Below are positions 1 through 13,271 of a DNA stretch of 64,000 nucleotides, piece after piece; positions within the stretch are counted from its first letter, which is position 1, and each line of letters opens with the position of its first letter. The stretch covers positions 19,537,206 to 19,601,205 of the forward strand of contig NC_133122.1 in NCBI RefSeq assembly GCF_033568475.1, read 5' to 3'. This DNA is from Henckelia pumila. Its lineage: Eukaryota > Streptophyta > Magnoliopsida > Lamiales > Gesneriaceae. The notes under the pieces were generated by a model. It had not been told where the DNA came from. It saw nothing but the letters and a program-made list of their open reading frames with translations, and searched no databases. A program made the position numbers and the translations under genes.

Positions 1-530
1 CGGAAGCTCCGATATGCCCGGTAGCTCCGAACTGTTTCTCATGCTTCCGAACTGGTTTTGGTCCTCCGGGACCCCCAGGACCTACCCCACCATTTTCGGA
101 CGTTCCGGATCTGATTTTCCATTTATTTTAACCAAATAAGGACTCCTTAAATATGTTTTGACACTTTTAAAATTATATGTCATTTTCTAACATGTTTAAA
201 ATCACTTAATCTTGTAAAATGGAACCGGGCTACTACATATATGATTCATAGGTCGGTTCAAAAGTCCTAATTACCATGGTGGCTGAGTTCTACTTGACAT
301 AGATTCCTACCTTGAGTAGAGTCCCACTTTAACACAAATTCTACCTCAGCAAGGTAACTTACCCCTCAAACCCTATAAATACAGGTATTTCTTATGGTTT
401 TACACATTCACGCACGTATATTATCTTGTTGTTACTTTTGTCACGCTCTTCGTCTTTTGAGCACTGACTTAGACATTGGAAGGGTCACGCTGAAAACACC
501 TTAGCTAAAACTTTGGTATCATCAGATGTA
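1..530 (+). mobile_element. Partial LTR of a retrotransposon (Ty3/gypsy-like), cut by the window edge
   Basis: The first 120 bases hold several copies of a CGGAAGCTCCGA-like motif, the same motif that forms the U3 array of the gypsy element at 13472-20976. A TATA-like CTATAAATA lies near 374, and a sequence resembling an initiator-Met primer-binding site (TTGGTATCATCAG) ends the similarity near 525. No gag/pol follows, so only the promoter-side half of an LTR plus a trace of leader appears to remain. The family is inferred from the shared motif. It is a fossil fragment. Confidence 0.45.
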
Positions 531-640
531 AATATACAGGGCAAAAAAAAGAGAAAATATATAGTGAATTCAGTAAGTACGAGAAATATCAAGGATCACT
601 GAATTAAAGTGGACGGATATATTGTAAATTAAACTAATGT

Positions 641-953
641 AATATATTTGGGGAAAATTTTGGTTCAATCCTAAATGTTTGGACATATTCCCGGTTCAGT
701 CCTAAATGTTTGAATGTTCCCGGTTTGGTCCCAAATATTTTTAAAAATTCTCGGTTTAGTCCTAAATATTTTTATATTCCCGGTTTGGTCCCAAATGTTT
801 TAAAAAATTGCCAGTTCAGTCCTAAATGTTTTACGTTCCAGATTTCGTCATAAATATTTTCCAAAAGTTCTCGATTTGGTCCTTTCATCTACAAACAAAG
901 TGTGATAAAAAAACAACTTACAAACAAAAGATAAAGTTAAATAAAATAGAAGC

Positions 954-997
<44 letters not shown>

Positions 998-1857
998 TAA
1001 ATGAACAAGAATATCTTTCAAATGAAAATATAATATAAATTATGTAAAATAAAATTATAGAATAAAACAATAATTGAACTGTGAAATCTTATAGTTAAAA
1101 ACATTATCAATCACAAATAAATAAAGAAATATTTTAGCAAATAACTAGTATTACTTATTTCACAAAATATTTGAAATTTTCAACAAATTTTTCAAGAGAA
1201 GAATACTTATGGTTAACAATTGAGAAAATATAATGAATTATTTGACCACCGTTGAAGTAGTGATATGAAATTAAGTTTTATTTAATAGTAAATTTTTTTA
1301 AAATACTAAATTTTAAATTATAAAAAGAGTTTTAAAAAGATATATATCTTTTTCCAACATCCAAATTTTTTCTTAAATGTGCAAAGCATCATGAATGAGA
1401 ATACAACAAAATTAATAGAAATGTGAAATAACATCATTAAATTTTAATTTCTCAAGTTTCGTTTATTTTATTTAAGTTTTTATTTTATAGCATCATGAAT
1501 TTAATATTTTTATTTTGAAAATTGTGTAAAATTGATTTAAATTTGGATAAAAACTCTAATAAATTTGTGTTTTATTTACAACTTGTTTAATTTTAAATAT
1601 ATAATAAATAATATAAAACTCAATTATAAATGATGTAACACTACGCGATGTTAGTTTTAACACACGAGTAAGTCGATCAAACCGAAAACTTTTGAGAAAT
1701 ATTTGGCATGAAATCGGCAATGTTAAAATATTTAGGATTGAACCGGGAATTTTTGGAAAAGATTTAGGACCAAACCGGTAACGTTCAAACATTTAGAACT
1801 GAACCGGGAATGTGTCCAAATATTTAGGATTGAACCGGGATTTTGCCCAATATATTT
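641..1857. mobile_element. Non-autonomous Mutator-like element (MULE) with long, repeat-built TIRs
   Basis: The element itself is 650-1848. Direct copies of AATATATTT (9 bp) flank it at 641-649 and 1849-1857, the target duplication size typical of MULEs. The ends are inverted repeats: GGGGAAAATTTTGGTTCAAT on the left against GGGCAAAATCCCGGTTCAAT read from the right. Each TIR is built of roughly 30-bp units (CGGTTYRGTCCYAAATRTTT), about six to seven on the left and about five inverted on the right. The interior is AT-rich, includes an (AAT)n run at about 954-996, and shows no transposase. Open frames inside it are low-complexity and not credible genes. Confidence 0.75.
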
Positions 1858-2221
1858 AAATATTTTCAAAAATTAAATTAAAATGTATAAATTTCAGAAA
1901 TTTTAATTTTAAAAAATAAAAGGGGAGGCCGAGAGTATTTAGTATTATTTACCCTTTCCCTGAAAACATTCTTTATCTGCAATATTCTGCATGTTTAAGC
2001 ATATACTTGAATAAAATTAGTTATTATCATTTATATGTATAAAAAGGGAATCTTGCTTCTGCGACCTTTAATCTTCGCTTTAGCTATCAATAATACTGTT
2101 GCTACAAGCGTGTCACTTTCTAGCTGTACACTTCGTTTTCTTCAATTTCATGGCTTAATCTTGTTTTTAGAGCTTCGGTTTTCATGATCCGTACACCAAG
2201 AAATCAAGAAATAGAAGAGAA
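1858..2221 (+). other. Promoter and 5' UTR region of the receptor kinase gene
   Basis: About 360 bp of AT-rich sequence between the MULE and the kinase start codon. A transcription start is plausible in the second half, where the sequence becomes pyrimidine-rich and less AT-biased, but no single TATA box is convincing. No other gene is visible here. Confidence 0.4.
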
Positions 2222-2342
2222 ATGGGGATTAATGGTGTTGTCTTCACCCTTCTTTCTCTATGTGTTCTTCTTTTGATGGATTCCTCCGCTGCCCAGATGC
2301 CAGGTTTCTCTGTTTTTCAATATTAGTTTTTATTGCTTTTAC

Positions 2343-2378
<36 letters not shown>

Positions 2379-2390
2379 TGATAGATGGTT

Positions 2391-2448
<58 letters not shown>

Positions 2449-5400
2449 GCATGTATGTTAGTTTATTTGTAATGAAAGACTGTTCTGTTCTGTTCTGTTC
2501 TGTTCGTGAGGATGGGTTTCTTGATATTACTTCACGGGTCCGAAGAGGAATGTGTATTTGTAGTATCTTTAATGTCGCTGGGAGATTTAGCAGCTGAAGA
2601 TTCACTTTAACTTAGTTCGACGTATTTATTGGCGAGGGCGGCGTGTAGTGGGCGATTCTGATATATACTAGAGTCTTGTACTCGAAAGTGTAGAAAAGAG
2701 ATTATGAAATTCGATTTTTTTTTTAATAGTTGGCCCGTGTGTGGGACATTGAAGGGATTGAAGAACAACAGGTAGAATGGTGCGAAGCTGCGGCTATTAC
2801 AGGAAAAGATTTTTTTTAATGAGATATGGTGAAAACGATTTGTTCCTGTTGAAAGATACTTGGCTACTGAAAGTAATCTTGATCTTAGCAAGAATGGTTG
2901 TGATTAAAAGATGTGATGTGCCAGTGGAACAATGGCCACCTAAAAAATTTAGTCGAAACTGTGCCTACTTGTTTCCCGTGCATGTTAGAACTAATTCATT
3001 AAATATTGCTCGAAATAAGATTAGTATAATATCTGTCCTGTGCAAGAATCTGTGAAAAACTATAGTCATGTGCTGCTCAAGTACATAACTGCAGGATTTT
3101 ATTTATTCTTTTCTGTGAATGACATATTTTCCAGTACTTCTTACATCAGAGCCTATCATGCAGGTTTTGTAAGTTTAGACTGTGGTGGTACAGATAACTT
3201 CACGGATGAGCTGGGCCTCGAATGGAGTCCCGATGGCCAGATGATAAGTGGCAAAGTGGCCAACATATCCGTAGAAAATGAGACCAGAAAACAGTATAAA
3301 ACATTGAGGTACTTCCCAGCAGACAACAAGAAGTATTGCTACTCGCTTGATGTCATTAGTAGGACGAGGTACCTTATACGAGCGACATTCTTGTATGGTA
3401 ACTTTGACAACAGTAATGTGTATCCCAAGTTTGACATTTCCTTCGGGCCAACTCATTGGACTACAATAGACATCGCTGATGCCAATACAATAGAAGTTCA
3501 GGAGTTAATTTTTCTAGCTACAGATCCCACAATCAGTGTTTGTTTGTTTAATGCTCCAACTGGACAGCCGTTTATATCTACTCTTGAGCTGAGGAAATTC
3601 AATGGCTCTATCTATCTTAATCAATTTGAGAACCAGTTCTTGCTTAGTGTGTCAGCAAGAATAAACTTTGGTGCAGATTCTGATGCTCCAGTAAGGTATC
3701 CAGATGATCCGTACGATAGAATATGGCAGTCTGACTCTTTGAAAAAAGCCAACTACCTTGTCGATGTTGCTCCTGGAACTGAAAGAATCTCCACGCGATT
3801 GCCCATTGATGTCAACAGTGGTGAAAGACCACCACAGAAAGTGATGCAGACAGCCGTAGTAGGAAGAAATGGATCTCTCACGTATCGTTTAAATCTCGAT
3901 GGTTTTCCTGGTTTTGGCTGGGCATTCACATATTTTGCCGAAATTGAAGATTTGGGCCCTCGTGATACAAGAAAATTCAGGCTAGCACTCCCAGGTGAAC
4001 CCAATCTTAGCCAGGCCACTGTAAATATTCAGGAGAATGCCCATGGAAAATATCGGCTATACGAGCCAGGATTTTACAACATCTCTTTCCCATTTGTGTT
4101 AACGTTTGGATTTGGGAAGACTTCTGATTCTACTATGGGTCCTCTACTCAATGCATTTGAGATCAATAAGTATCTGAAAAAGAGCGAAGGCTCTACAGAT
4201 GGTGAGAATTAGTGAATTTTGTTAACAACCTACCCCTTTCGATGCGAATGGAAGAAATTTTTTTTATTAATCACATGCTTTCCTCCAACCTTACTAATAT
4301 TGTAGTGTTTACGTGAGCTGCAGGACCACTTCTTGCTCCTGTAGTTGCAGCTTATTCATCGATTGAGTGGGCACAGGAAGGTGGCGACCCATGCCTCCCA
4401 GTTCCATGGTCTTGGGTTGATTGTAATTCAGATCCCCAACCTGGAATAACATCAATGTAACTCCGTGTTTCATTTTTTTTAGTTCCACGAGTTTTCGTGC
4501 AGCTGCATAAATTTGAATTTTAGTGCCACATATTGTAGATCCTTGTATGAGTTTCTACTTGAGTACAATTTTCAACTTCTTGCACCGAGACGAAAAATTT
4601 CCATGATTTTTTACGTACCATTTTTTGTGCTTTGACAGTCATTTATCGGGGAAGAATTTGACAGGAATGATTCCTCTAGAGTTAACAAAGTTGCGTAGCC
4701 TAGTCGAGTTGTAAGTTGCAAGCTCTACCATTTGTTATATCGATTTCTAAAGTACTTTACATGGTCTATAATCAACGAACTTGTGTCTTTTCATGGCAGA
4801 TGGCTTGATAATAATTCTCTGAGTGGTTCAATTCCCGATTTTTCCGGTTGCCCGAACTTGAAAACAATGTGAAGTGCAAACCATTCATTATGTTTAGTTT
4901 GTTATCGAATTTTCTCTGAATGTTTTATGATTTTCTAACTGTGGCAGACATCTTGAGAATAATCAATTGACTGGCGAGTTGTCTTCTTCCTTGGAAGCGC
5001 TGCCAAATCTGAAAGAGTTGTAAGTTGAAGAATCAAAATATCATCTTATAATGAACATGCTTTAAAATTTTCATTTTGATCAAGATTTATAAAATTTTCA
5101 ATGCTAACCGTGCAGGTATGTTCAAGACAACATGTTGTCGGGACGTGTGCCGCCTGGCCTTTTAAATAAAGATCTGATTTTGAAGTGCGTATATATTAAA
5201 ACAAAATGTTGAAGTCATTAGATTGTTGTCAATTTATTGAATACTCGAGGAGCTATTAGTTGATTGCATGTGTTATATTTTCTTGAACAATCGTGGGTTT
5301 GTGTATATGCATGCTAATTATTTTTCATATTTATTTTTGTGTCATTGTTTATCTGTGGAGTATAATAATTTCGGCCTGTATATTTTGGCATCAGCTTCAC

Positions 5401-7700
5401 AGGAAACTCGGATCTTCATGCCCATGGAAAGGGATCGAACCATAAGAAACTAATTATAGGGACTTCAGTAGGAGCTGCTGCTCTGCTTATTGCTACTATT
5501 ATCTCCTGCATATTATTGCCCAAAGGAAAAAAGAAAAATCGTAAGCAAACTTAGAATATGTGTACTTGTTTTCATGCTAATTTATATAGCACAAAGCTTA
5601 TTTGGATAGGCAATTCTATTTTTTCAGAAAATTTTCAACATGGTTTGTCCGCGCAAAATCTTACATCTTCCCTGGTTGAAACCACAGCAGACTCTGTGTA
5701 TTGCTTCAAGTTATCTGATATAAAAGCGTCAACAAATAACTTCAACAGGAAAATTGGATCAGGTGGCTTTGGGATTGTGTATTATGGGAGACTGAATGAT
5801 GGAAAAGAAATTGCTGTCAAAGTTTTGACTAATGATTCCTATCAAGGGAAAAAAGAATTTTCAAATGAGGTACTATTATTGCATTGTGGACTCTAATAAT
5901 TACAAATGATAATTTAAAAACATTAAATGATAGAACTGTTCGTTTTTTTAACTTAGTTCGTAAACTGATTCACACCGATGAACCAGGTGTCTCTTCTTTC
6001 AAGGATACATCACAGACAACTAGTTCAGTTTCTTGGATATTGCCAAGAAGATGAGATGAGTATTCTTGTTTACGAGTACATGCATAATGGAACTCTAAAG
6101 GAACATTTGTATGGTAAGAATTTTCAATTTAAACGAGAATGATTGAATTAATGTTTGTCCAACCAAATGTGCTTAAAACTATGGTAGGTCCTTTAACGCG
6201 TGGGAGGGTTCTTAATTGGATCAAGCGCCTAGAAATTGCTGAAGAAGCTGCAAAAGGTCGGCTAAACGAGATTAAATTTACTCTCTTCTGGTTACAGTTT
6301 GGATTAACTCATTTTATTTGATAGAGAAAGGAATATAAAAGAAAATTACTTGTGTTGTCATGCTTGGTTCAGGAATCGAGTACCTTCATACTGGCTGTGT
6401 TCCATCAATCATCCATCGTGATCTAAAGACAAGCAACATTCTTCTTGACAAGAACATGAAGGCTAAGGTTTCAGATTTTGGCCTTTCAAAACTAGCAGTT
6501 GATGGAGCTTCCCATGTCTCTAGTGTGGTTCGAGGAACTGTTGGTTATCTTGATCCTGAGTATGGCCTTCTTCATCTGTCTAAGTTACTGTTGTATCTCC
6601 ACTTGCAAAAGTTCGGGACTGCATTCTTTGATCATCAATTTTCTCTTATTCTTGACCAAATGGGCTATAACTTTTCTTTTCTTTTCTTTTTTAATTCTCA
6701 AAGACAAAAATCCTCTAATTGATACCATCAAAAAAAAATTCTTCCCTTTTAAAAAAATTTCTTGATGTACGCCACTCAGTTTTTTCCGTACGAAATAATA
6801 TGTGGTTTCAAGCGTTGATAATGGCAGCATATAACTTTAACATTGATATTATCGTGCAGGTATTACATCTCCCAGCAGTTGACAGACAAAAGCGATGTAT
6901 ATAGCTTTGGTGTCATTCTCCTTGAGCTAATCTCTGGTCAAGAGGCAATTTCTAACGAAAGCTTTGGTGCAAATTGCAGAAATATAGCTCAGTGGGTAAG
7001 AATGTGACTACCTATGAATATCTATTGTCGATATGTAGTATTATAGGCCTTTTCACACCTCCCTCACCTTACAATCGGCGTTGGATGCTACAATTAAACT
7101 CCTTTAGAATACTTCATTTTTTGTGGCTCCGCCAACCATGGGTTTCTACCCGGCACATTTTATTTCTCTCACATAACACTTAGCTCCATTTATGGTGGTG
7201 ATGAGCTTTAATACCGTTATGTCACATCACGACCCATGCAAGTGAGTTTTATAATCTGATGCAAGACGTGTGGTCTTGACGTCTTGTATCATATATATGT
7301 ATAACTTCGAAGTCAATTAGATTTTGGTTCCACTTTTGGTTGCTTATGACCATTTTAATTACAGGCAAAGTTTCACATCGAAAGTGGTGACATACACAGC
7401 ATTATCGACCCTAGGTTGCGTGAATACGATATCCAGTCAATGTGGAAAATAGCTGAAAAGGCCCTGATGTGTTTAAAGCCCCATGGGAACATGAGACCAT
7501 CAATATCTGAAGTAATTAAAGAAATCCAAGATGCAATAGTTATCGAGAATGAAGCGGAAGCTATGAGGCAAGGTGGCAGTTCAGCTGAAACAGTAAGGCA
7601 TTCTGCCAATTCTTCGGTTAACATGGGGTCATTGGATTTTGGTGCTGGTCAACCTGGCTTGTCCATTGATGACTCCGTCTCGAAGCCGATTCCGCGATAG
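2222..7700 (+). CDS. Malectin-like/LRR receptor-like serine/threonine kinase (At2g37050-like)
   Basis: A plasma-membrane receptor kinase expected to sense an apoplastic ligand and phosphorylate Ser/Thr targets; the ligand is unknown. I read 14 exons: 2222-2303, 3164-4201, 4324-4456, 4639-4710, 4800-4868, 4948-5019, 5116-5184, 5395-5540, 5628-5869, 5987-6113, 6188-6256, 6373-6559, 6860-6995 and 7365-7700. All junctions are GT/AG and in phase, giving 925 aa. Order of parts: signal peptide (exon 1), malectin-like domain (about residues 30-350), a [10 protein letters not shown] segment, LRRs with one repeat per ~70-bp exon, a transmembrane stretch in exon 8 ([18 protein letters not shown]), then the kinase. 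Kinase motifs are complete: [18 protein letters not shown] (RD type), DFG and YLDPEY. Length and C-terminal tail match At2g37050 closely. The gene looks intact. Intron 1 (about 860 bp) carries (TTA)n and (TA)n runs. Confidence 0.93.
2340..2440. repeat. Microsatellites (TTA)n and (TA)n in intron 1 of the receptor kinase
   Basis: A (TTA/ATT)n run at about 2345-2380 is followed by a (TA)n run at about 2395-2436 that grades into TATG repeats. Open frames here encode only Ile-Tyr repeats and are artefacts. Confidence 0.9.
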
Positions 7701-8026
7701 CGTAGTGCATTTTGTGGATAAATTTTTTGGGGTCCCTTTCTTATTCTTTTTGAAGCTAGTTTCCCATTTTTTTGTTTACTCAAATCTATCTTTGATTGAT
7801 TGGTTGGTTGGTTGGCTGGCGTTGGAATCTTGTTTCTTGGGATTTAAGCATAATTTCTTGTTGTAGAGAAGTTGTTTAATATTGCATCATTGTGGGAAGA
7901 ATGTGCTAGATTTAATATTTCATATTAAACCTAAAAAGTATGGCACGTACTGCGTTAAAAAATCTTTCAAAAATGAAAGGGAGTTCGATCGTAAAATGTT
8001 CCTAATCATAAAACAATTAATTAAAT
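7701..8026. other. 3' flank of the receptor kinase
   Basis: T-rich sequence with a short TTGG tandem run near 7796-7815, consistent with a 3' UTR followed by spacer. Several AATAAA-like AT stretches occur but none is decisive as a poly(A) signal. I see no gene or mobile element here. Confidence 0.5.
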
Positions 8027-8104
8027 ATGAATGATGCTGATAACAATGCATGTCCGTTTGTGGAAAATTTCATTTCGTACGCGATGTGGAGACCCTATTT
8101 TTTT

Positions 8105-8146
<42 letters not shown>

Positions 8147-8493
8147 TTGATCATATGGGCAATCACCATGAGTAATTACGTGAGCAACAGCTTATGTGAC
8201 AATCACTCGTTGGATGTCCAAGGTGCCACGTAATATATATATATATTCCCTTCCAACAAGAAAATAAGAACTATTTGGATTTGAAGAGATTTCAATCTAG
8301 AGTATGAATGATGCTGATAACAATGCATGTCCGTTTGTGGAAAATTTCATTTCGTACGCGATGTGGAGACCCTATTTTTTCAGATATATATATATAGAGT
8401 TTTGATCATATGGGCAACCACCATGAGCAATTACGTGAGCAATAGCTTACGTGATAATCACTCATTGATGTCCAATGTGCCACGTAATATATA
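8027..8493. repeat. 277-bp tandem duplication, second copy interrupted by the Helitron block
   Basis: The unit starting ATGAATGATGCTGATAAC at 8027 repeats at 8304 with few differences, giving a 277-bp period. Copy 1 is complete and contains a longer (AT)n. Copy 2 runs to 8493, breaks inside its second (AT)n run, and its remainder (TTCCCTTCCAACAAG to TCTAGAGT) reappears at about 33235-33296. The sequence between is therefore one large insertion. Confidence 0.85.
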
Positions 8494-11400
8494 CTAGCCG
8501 TGAGGCACACGCGTTGCGTGTGTAACGTAATACATATATAAATATTTGATTTAATTGTGTTGTTCAATGTAGTTAATGTGATATAAAAATTGAGTAATTA
8601 AATTATTTTTGATCCGTACACCATAAATTTGTCATGTAAAACATGTTTTACCTTAGAGTATTTCAAAATCTTAAATTAAAGAGAAATATAAAGGGTAAAA
8701 TTTTCACAACATGACACATGTAATCATGAAATTTAAATACTTACAGATAGTGAATTTTCGAAAAAAATAGTATAATTGCTAAAATAAATGAAAAACGAAA
8801 CATATGTACTAATAGTTTTACCTAAATGATGTTTTTTTATCCATGTGCCTCTTGATAATGTCTTTCTGCAACATTGAAAAATAATAAAATAAATAAATAA
8901 AACAAAAATAAAATAGAAATATTTTGTAGCAACTACATATATTTTTAAATATAACATTATGTTTTTGTTATTCGAAGTCGTTTAAATATCATCCTTCAAC
9001 CAAAGCAATTAGTTTTGCAATATAAAAAATCAACAATATCTTAAGTAATAAATTAAAATAGTATTTAATAAGAAAACTTACATCGGCCAAAGTTATGCGC
9101 ATTAACTCAACAGTTGCATCGTAAACCAATTATTTGAAGCCTCGTAAGCTACAAAATTCATAGACTTAATATAAATTGTATTTTCAATAAAAAAAAAATA
9201 ACAAATTAAATATGTCTTATAATAGAATTGGAGTATAATACACTTAGATTATATTTGTGATAGTCTTTTGTTTGACATCTCGAGTACCATTGGTGTAATA
9301 GCCATTACAATCGGTAGAATGGTTCAACTGATGACCTGCATAGTGAAGAAATACTATAAGTAAATATATGAGTGATATTCTAACATTCGAAAAAGAAAGC
9401 ATAATATCTTACATTTTTTTGTAATCATCAACTATTACGAAGTAACACGTCTTTGTAAACGACGTTTTTGGTGTAAACACCGGATCTATGAGGCAATTTT
9501 CCATCTTTGACCAAAATTTTTGTACGCTGTTGTGAAACTCCTCTTGAAAGTGCCACATAAAGCTGGCCATGGCTGAACACGTGATCACGCAAAAATATAC
9601 CTATGTTTGGTATTGTTTGTCCCTATGCTTTGTTTATTGTGAGAGCAAAACTCAATCTTATAGGCAACTGTTTACGTGTCAACTCAAATGGCAATCCAGA
9701 ATCAAGTTCACTTTTCAAAGGCATTCGATGGAGAAAATATCTTGTTCCCTTGTGAGGACCCGCTATAATCTCAACATCTACGAAGTTTCTATACAGATTG
9801 CGACATATCAATCTTGTTCCGTTGCATAGTCCAAGTTCAGGTGCCACATTTCGTAAGAGCATAATAGGACAACCTACTTTTAAAACAATTCTATGTGGTG
9901 GAAGACCACTTGGACTAAGAGAATTTAAAAACTCTTCTTGGAAGAGGTTGCTGTTGTCATCTTCAACGATATCCCAAGATAAATATTCTCTTTCTTCCCC
10001 AGGAAATTTTGCAATGAGAATTTCATTTATTTTATCAACATCTACATTTTTTGAAGTAATTATGGCTCTGTCAACCATGTAGTTTCCATCGTTGGTATGA
10101 TCTACCATATTTGGAAAAATAACATCAATCAGTTGAGAAATTGAATGCTCATCTTCCCATGGTATGACCATCGAATCTGGTAATTTTATAAAATCTCCAT
10201 TTATGGTATGTTACAAACCATCGCCAATGCGTAGAAGTAATTGCAAGAACTCAAAGTCTTCGGCCGATCTCATATTTTGATGAAGATGTAGTACATTAAC
10301 AGAATTCCAAAATGTAGACTTTGAAATGCTTGCAGCAATTTGTTCTCGTGCTGATCCTCTTTTAACAACGGGTAATACTTGACGAAAATCTCCACCGAAA
10401 ATCATAGTTTTTCCACCAAATGGCAAAATATTTTCCATAATTTCTTGAAAAGTTTTATTAACGGATTCAAAAGCATAACGATTAGCCATTGGAGCGTCAT
10501 CCCACACTATACCTGATGCACGTCTGATCAACTCTGCCAGATCCTTTTGTTTTTCAATGTTGCAAAGTGTTTCGGTTGTTGGATTAAGTGGAATTTTGAG
10601 ACGTGAATGTGCAGTCCTTCCACCTGGTAACAAAGTTGCGGCTATTCCAGAAGTTGCAACTACTATTAAAATTTTACCTTTCTTTCTTAAATACGCTAAA
10701 ATTGAGCGATATAAGAAAGTTTTTTTAGTTCCACCCGGACCATCAATAAAAAATAGCTTTGGATGATTGCACATGATGCTCTGAACAATAGTGTCAAACG
10801 CATTCCTTTGTTGAGAATTTAAATTTTCAACAGATCTGTAATCTTCATCTGAAATTTGAATAGCAAGCTCATCCTCAATTATCCTTGGGAGTGGAGATTC
10901 ATCCAAAAACTCAACACTTATAGGTGGTAAATCAAAATCATCGAGTTTCATTTTGTGTTGATGTAACAATCTTCGTAACTCGAGCAACAATTTGTTTGTG
11001 ATGAAGTAATTGGTTGAAGAAGTTGATATACCATAATCTTCAGACATATATGGATGGAATTCATTCCAAAGTTCTCTAACTCGTGTTGGTTGACAAAAAA
11101 CCAATATCGACACAAATAGCCTTCTTAGTGAGGATGTCATTTTTATTGAACATGCTTCATGCATACAATGACGAACATAATCATCTTGTTCAAGAAGTCC
11201 TCGATATTCAGCTACCTCTTTGAATGTTGGGTACGTGACACCATTTACAGTCTTGAGTTCTTCAAAATTCCTAGGTCCTCGGACATGATTTAGGAGGATG
11301 CGTTCATAGAACCGTTCACCTTCAGATAGAGATACGATATATATCCTTCCAACAACTTTGTTTCGACCCCTTCGTGAAACCAATTTTTTCTAAGATTGTA

Positions 11401-13250
11401 CCCATCTGTAATGTTGTGGAAATTCCCGATACAAATATTTCTCAGTGAATGAAGAATCACAATTCATTGTGAAAAATTCTGTCAGCATAGTCTTTGAGTT
11501 ATCATCATCTTCAATTACATCACTTACATGCTGATGTGAGCTGAATCTAATTAGTTGTTGATTTGGTAAGTGTATTTGGAGTCTAAAAACTGAAGGATAC
11601 ATCCGACTAAATTCAAAAGAAAAAATTCTCCATAATGCTTCAGGTGCACAAATCCATCTTCCATCCACAAATTGTTGAATTTCATCGCAGTTATTTCCAT
11701 TGCGTAGTTCTAGTGCCATTCTATCAGGTCCTTTATGAATATATTTATAAATGTATTTGATACATTTTATCCCACCGCACACTTCAACATTTATATGACA
11801 ATCAAACTTCAGTAGAAGACACGAATTGTATGGTACTACCCAACCATTGTCAACCATAACCTGACCATTTTCATTAAGTAACACTGGTGCAGCTTCACGT
11901 CTTCGATATATAGGATATGAATCATTTTCTAAAGCTGTGTATGATGTAAAGGGTTTAGGAAATTTCTTCTTACAAATATCATCTCGCATACATGTACTAT
12001 GAGGGTTGACTAATCCACATGGTCCATGTATCATGTGGTGGAGTACTGCTTCATACAAATTAGGTTCATCTGTTTGCGATGGTATTTCAGCACGTACGAC
12101 TGAATCAAAATCATCAGGATTATGCAACTTGTCAATGGTTTCAAATTTGAGCAACATGTGAACATAAGGCAATCCTCTCTTTTGGTATTCGATAACATAT
12201 GAGTAAGAAATAACTTTTCCTAAAACCCCTCTTTCCACAACATCTTTTTTGAATTCTTCAAATTTTGCCTTGAATACCCTTGTTATCAAATCTGGACGAT
12301 CTTGAGGTGATTGACCTGGTAGGAGTTGCTCTTTTATTTCAATCCAATTTGGATTACATGTCATTGTAAGAAATAAATTTGGTTTTCCATATGTTTGGAC
12401 CAAATTCATTGCATCTTGATATCTTTAATACATATCACGTGGGCTACCAGGGAAAGATGAAGGAAGCACTACTCTACGACCAACATTTCCTACATTATAA
12501 TGTATTTAGTTAAATAAATATATATAAAAAAATTATACTATAAAATTGATTGGGTTAATGATAGTATCAGTTTAGTACCCTAATAATACATTCAAGGTTT
12601 AAAAATTATTTTAGACATGTGGGCTCCATAAAATTATATGGACCTTATATGCCAAATTAAATTGGACCGTTTGATGTTGTGTGAGAGAATTAATGTTATT
12701 CTACCATTTCATAAACCATACAATTTAAAGCAATCATACCTGCATTATTTTCTCTACTATCTAGACAATCTTGAAGTCCTTGGTAAAGTTCTGATCGAAT
12801 ATTATGTTGATTTGTACGAATTTATCTCAGCCTCTGTGTTTCGATCTTCACATAATTATCAACCACATATTGTTGTAGTAGACGGCCTCCCCGAAGAAAT
12901 AATGCTGAACAATTTGCTCGTATCTGATAAAAAAATAGTTCACATTTTGAGATTATTAATGTATATCGTCTGTAAAGTCTTATATAATTAATTAGGGAAA
13001 TAAAATTTCTATTTTTTTAAGGCTAACCTGTAAACGGTAGGAATAATAGTCTAAACATGTTAGCCTTGTTCCATCAATATTGCGGCTATTTATATCCCAG
13101 CCATATGTTCCGTTTGGTAGAAGAAGAGGATATTGTAAAGGATCATAATATCATACTATATCTTGAATGTTCATAAGACGTCCATTAATACCTTCGAATA
13201 TGATATCCCTGCCACTTAAGTTTTTCGGATATTCATTGTCTACAATAACC
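8494..13250 (-). mobile_element. Helitron, left arm of an inverted pair (3' end at 8494)
   Basis: Read on the minus strand, this 4,757-bp segment carries most of a Helitron Rep/helicase gene and ends at 8494. The end is a Helitron 3' terminus: a short hairpin (ACACGC-AAC-GCGTGT), about ten bases, then CTAG followed by T. It is the inverted counterpart of the right arm, base for base apart from an estimated few percent divergence. Its 5' portion is missing at the hinge (13251-13271); some N-terminal exons seem to survive at about 32590-33083 on the same strand. Confidence 0.85.
9431..13250 (-). pseudogene. Helitron Rep/PIF1-type helicase, left copy (disabled)
   Basis: Rolling-circle transposase with a Rep endonuclease region followed by a superfamily-1 (PIF1-like) helicase. 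Visible in order on the minus strand: the VAAVIVDNEYPENL region at the hinge, YDPLQYPLLLPNGT, an intron, the GRLLQQYV region, an intron, TYGKPNLFLTMTCNPNW, the HUH region, the YIYKYIHKGPDR tyrosine motif, then the helicase motifs ending VALSRGVSQQRT. The copy is dead. CAG-to-TAG stops occur near 11390 (VQS) and 9622 (INKA), and a TAA after GDGL near 10210. The Walker A glycine-lysine pair reads KK instead of GK (GPGGTKKT), and the HUH motif reads YVH instead of HVH. It is the degraded twin of the right-arm copy. Confidence 0.85.
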
Positions 13251-13271
13251 GCTGCAACTTGAGATGCTGTT
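13251..13271. other. Hinge of the Helitron inverted pair (21-bp unpaired spacer)
   Basis: ATAACC ending at 13250 pairs with GGTTAT starting at 13272, and homology continues outward on both sides. The 21 bases between belong to the left copy's Rep coding frame (TASQVAA on the minus strand) and have no partner. This makes a near-perfect palindrome centre inside a coding exon. Confidence 0.85.

Noticed and set aside
12638-12991. 117-codon open frame (plus strand), with a near-identical partner on minus at 21041-21394
   Set aside because: It lies antisense to a Helitron Rep exon (GRLLQQYV region) in each arm. The reverse strand has the conserved protein, so the open frame is a shadow duplicated with the arms.
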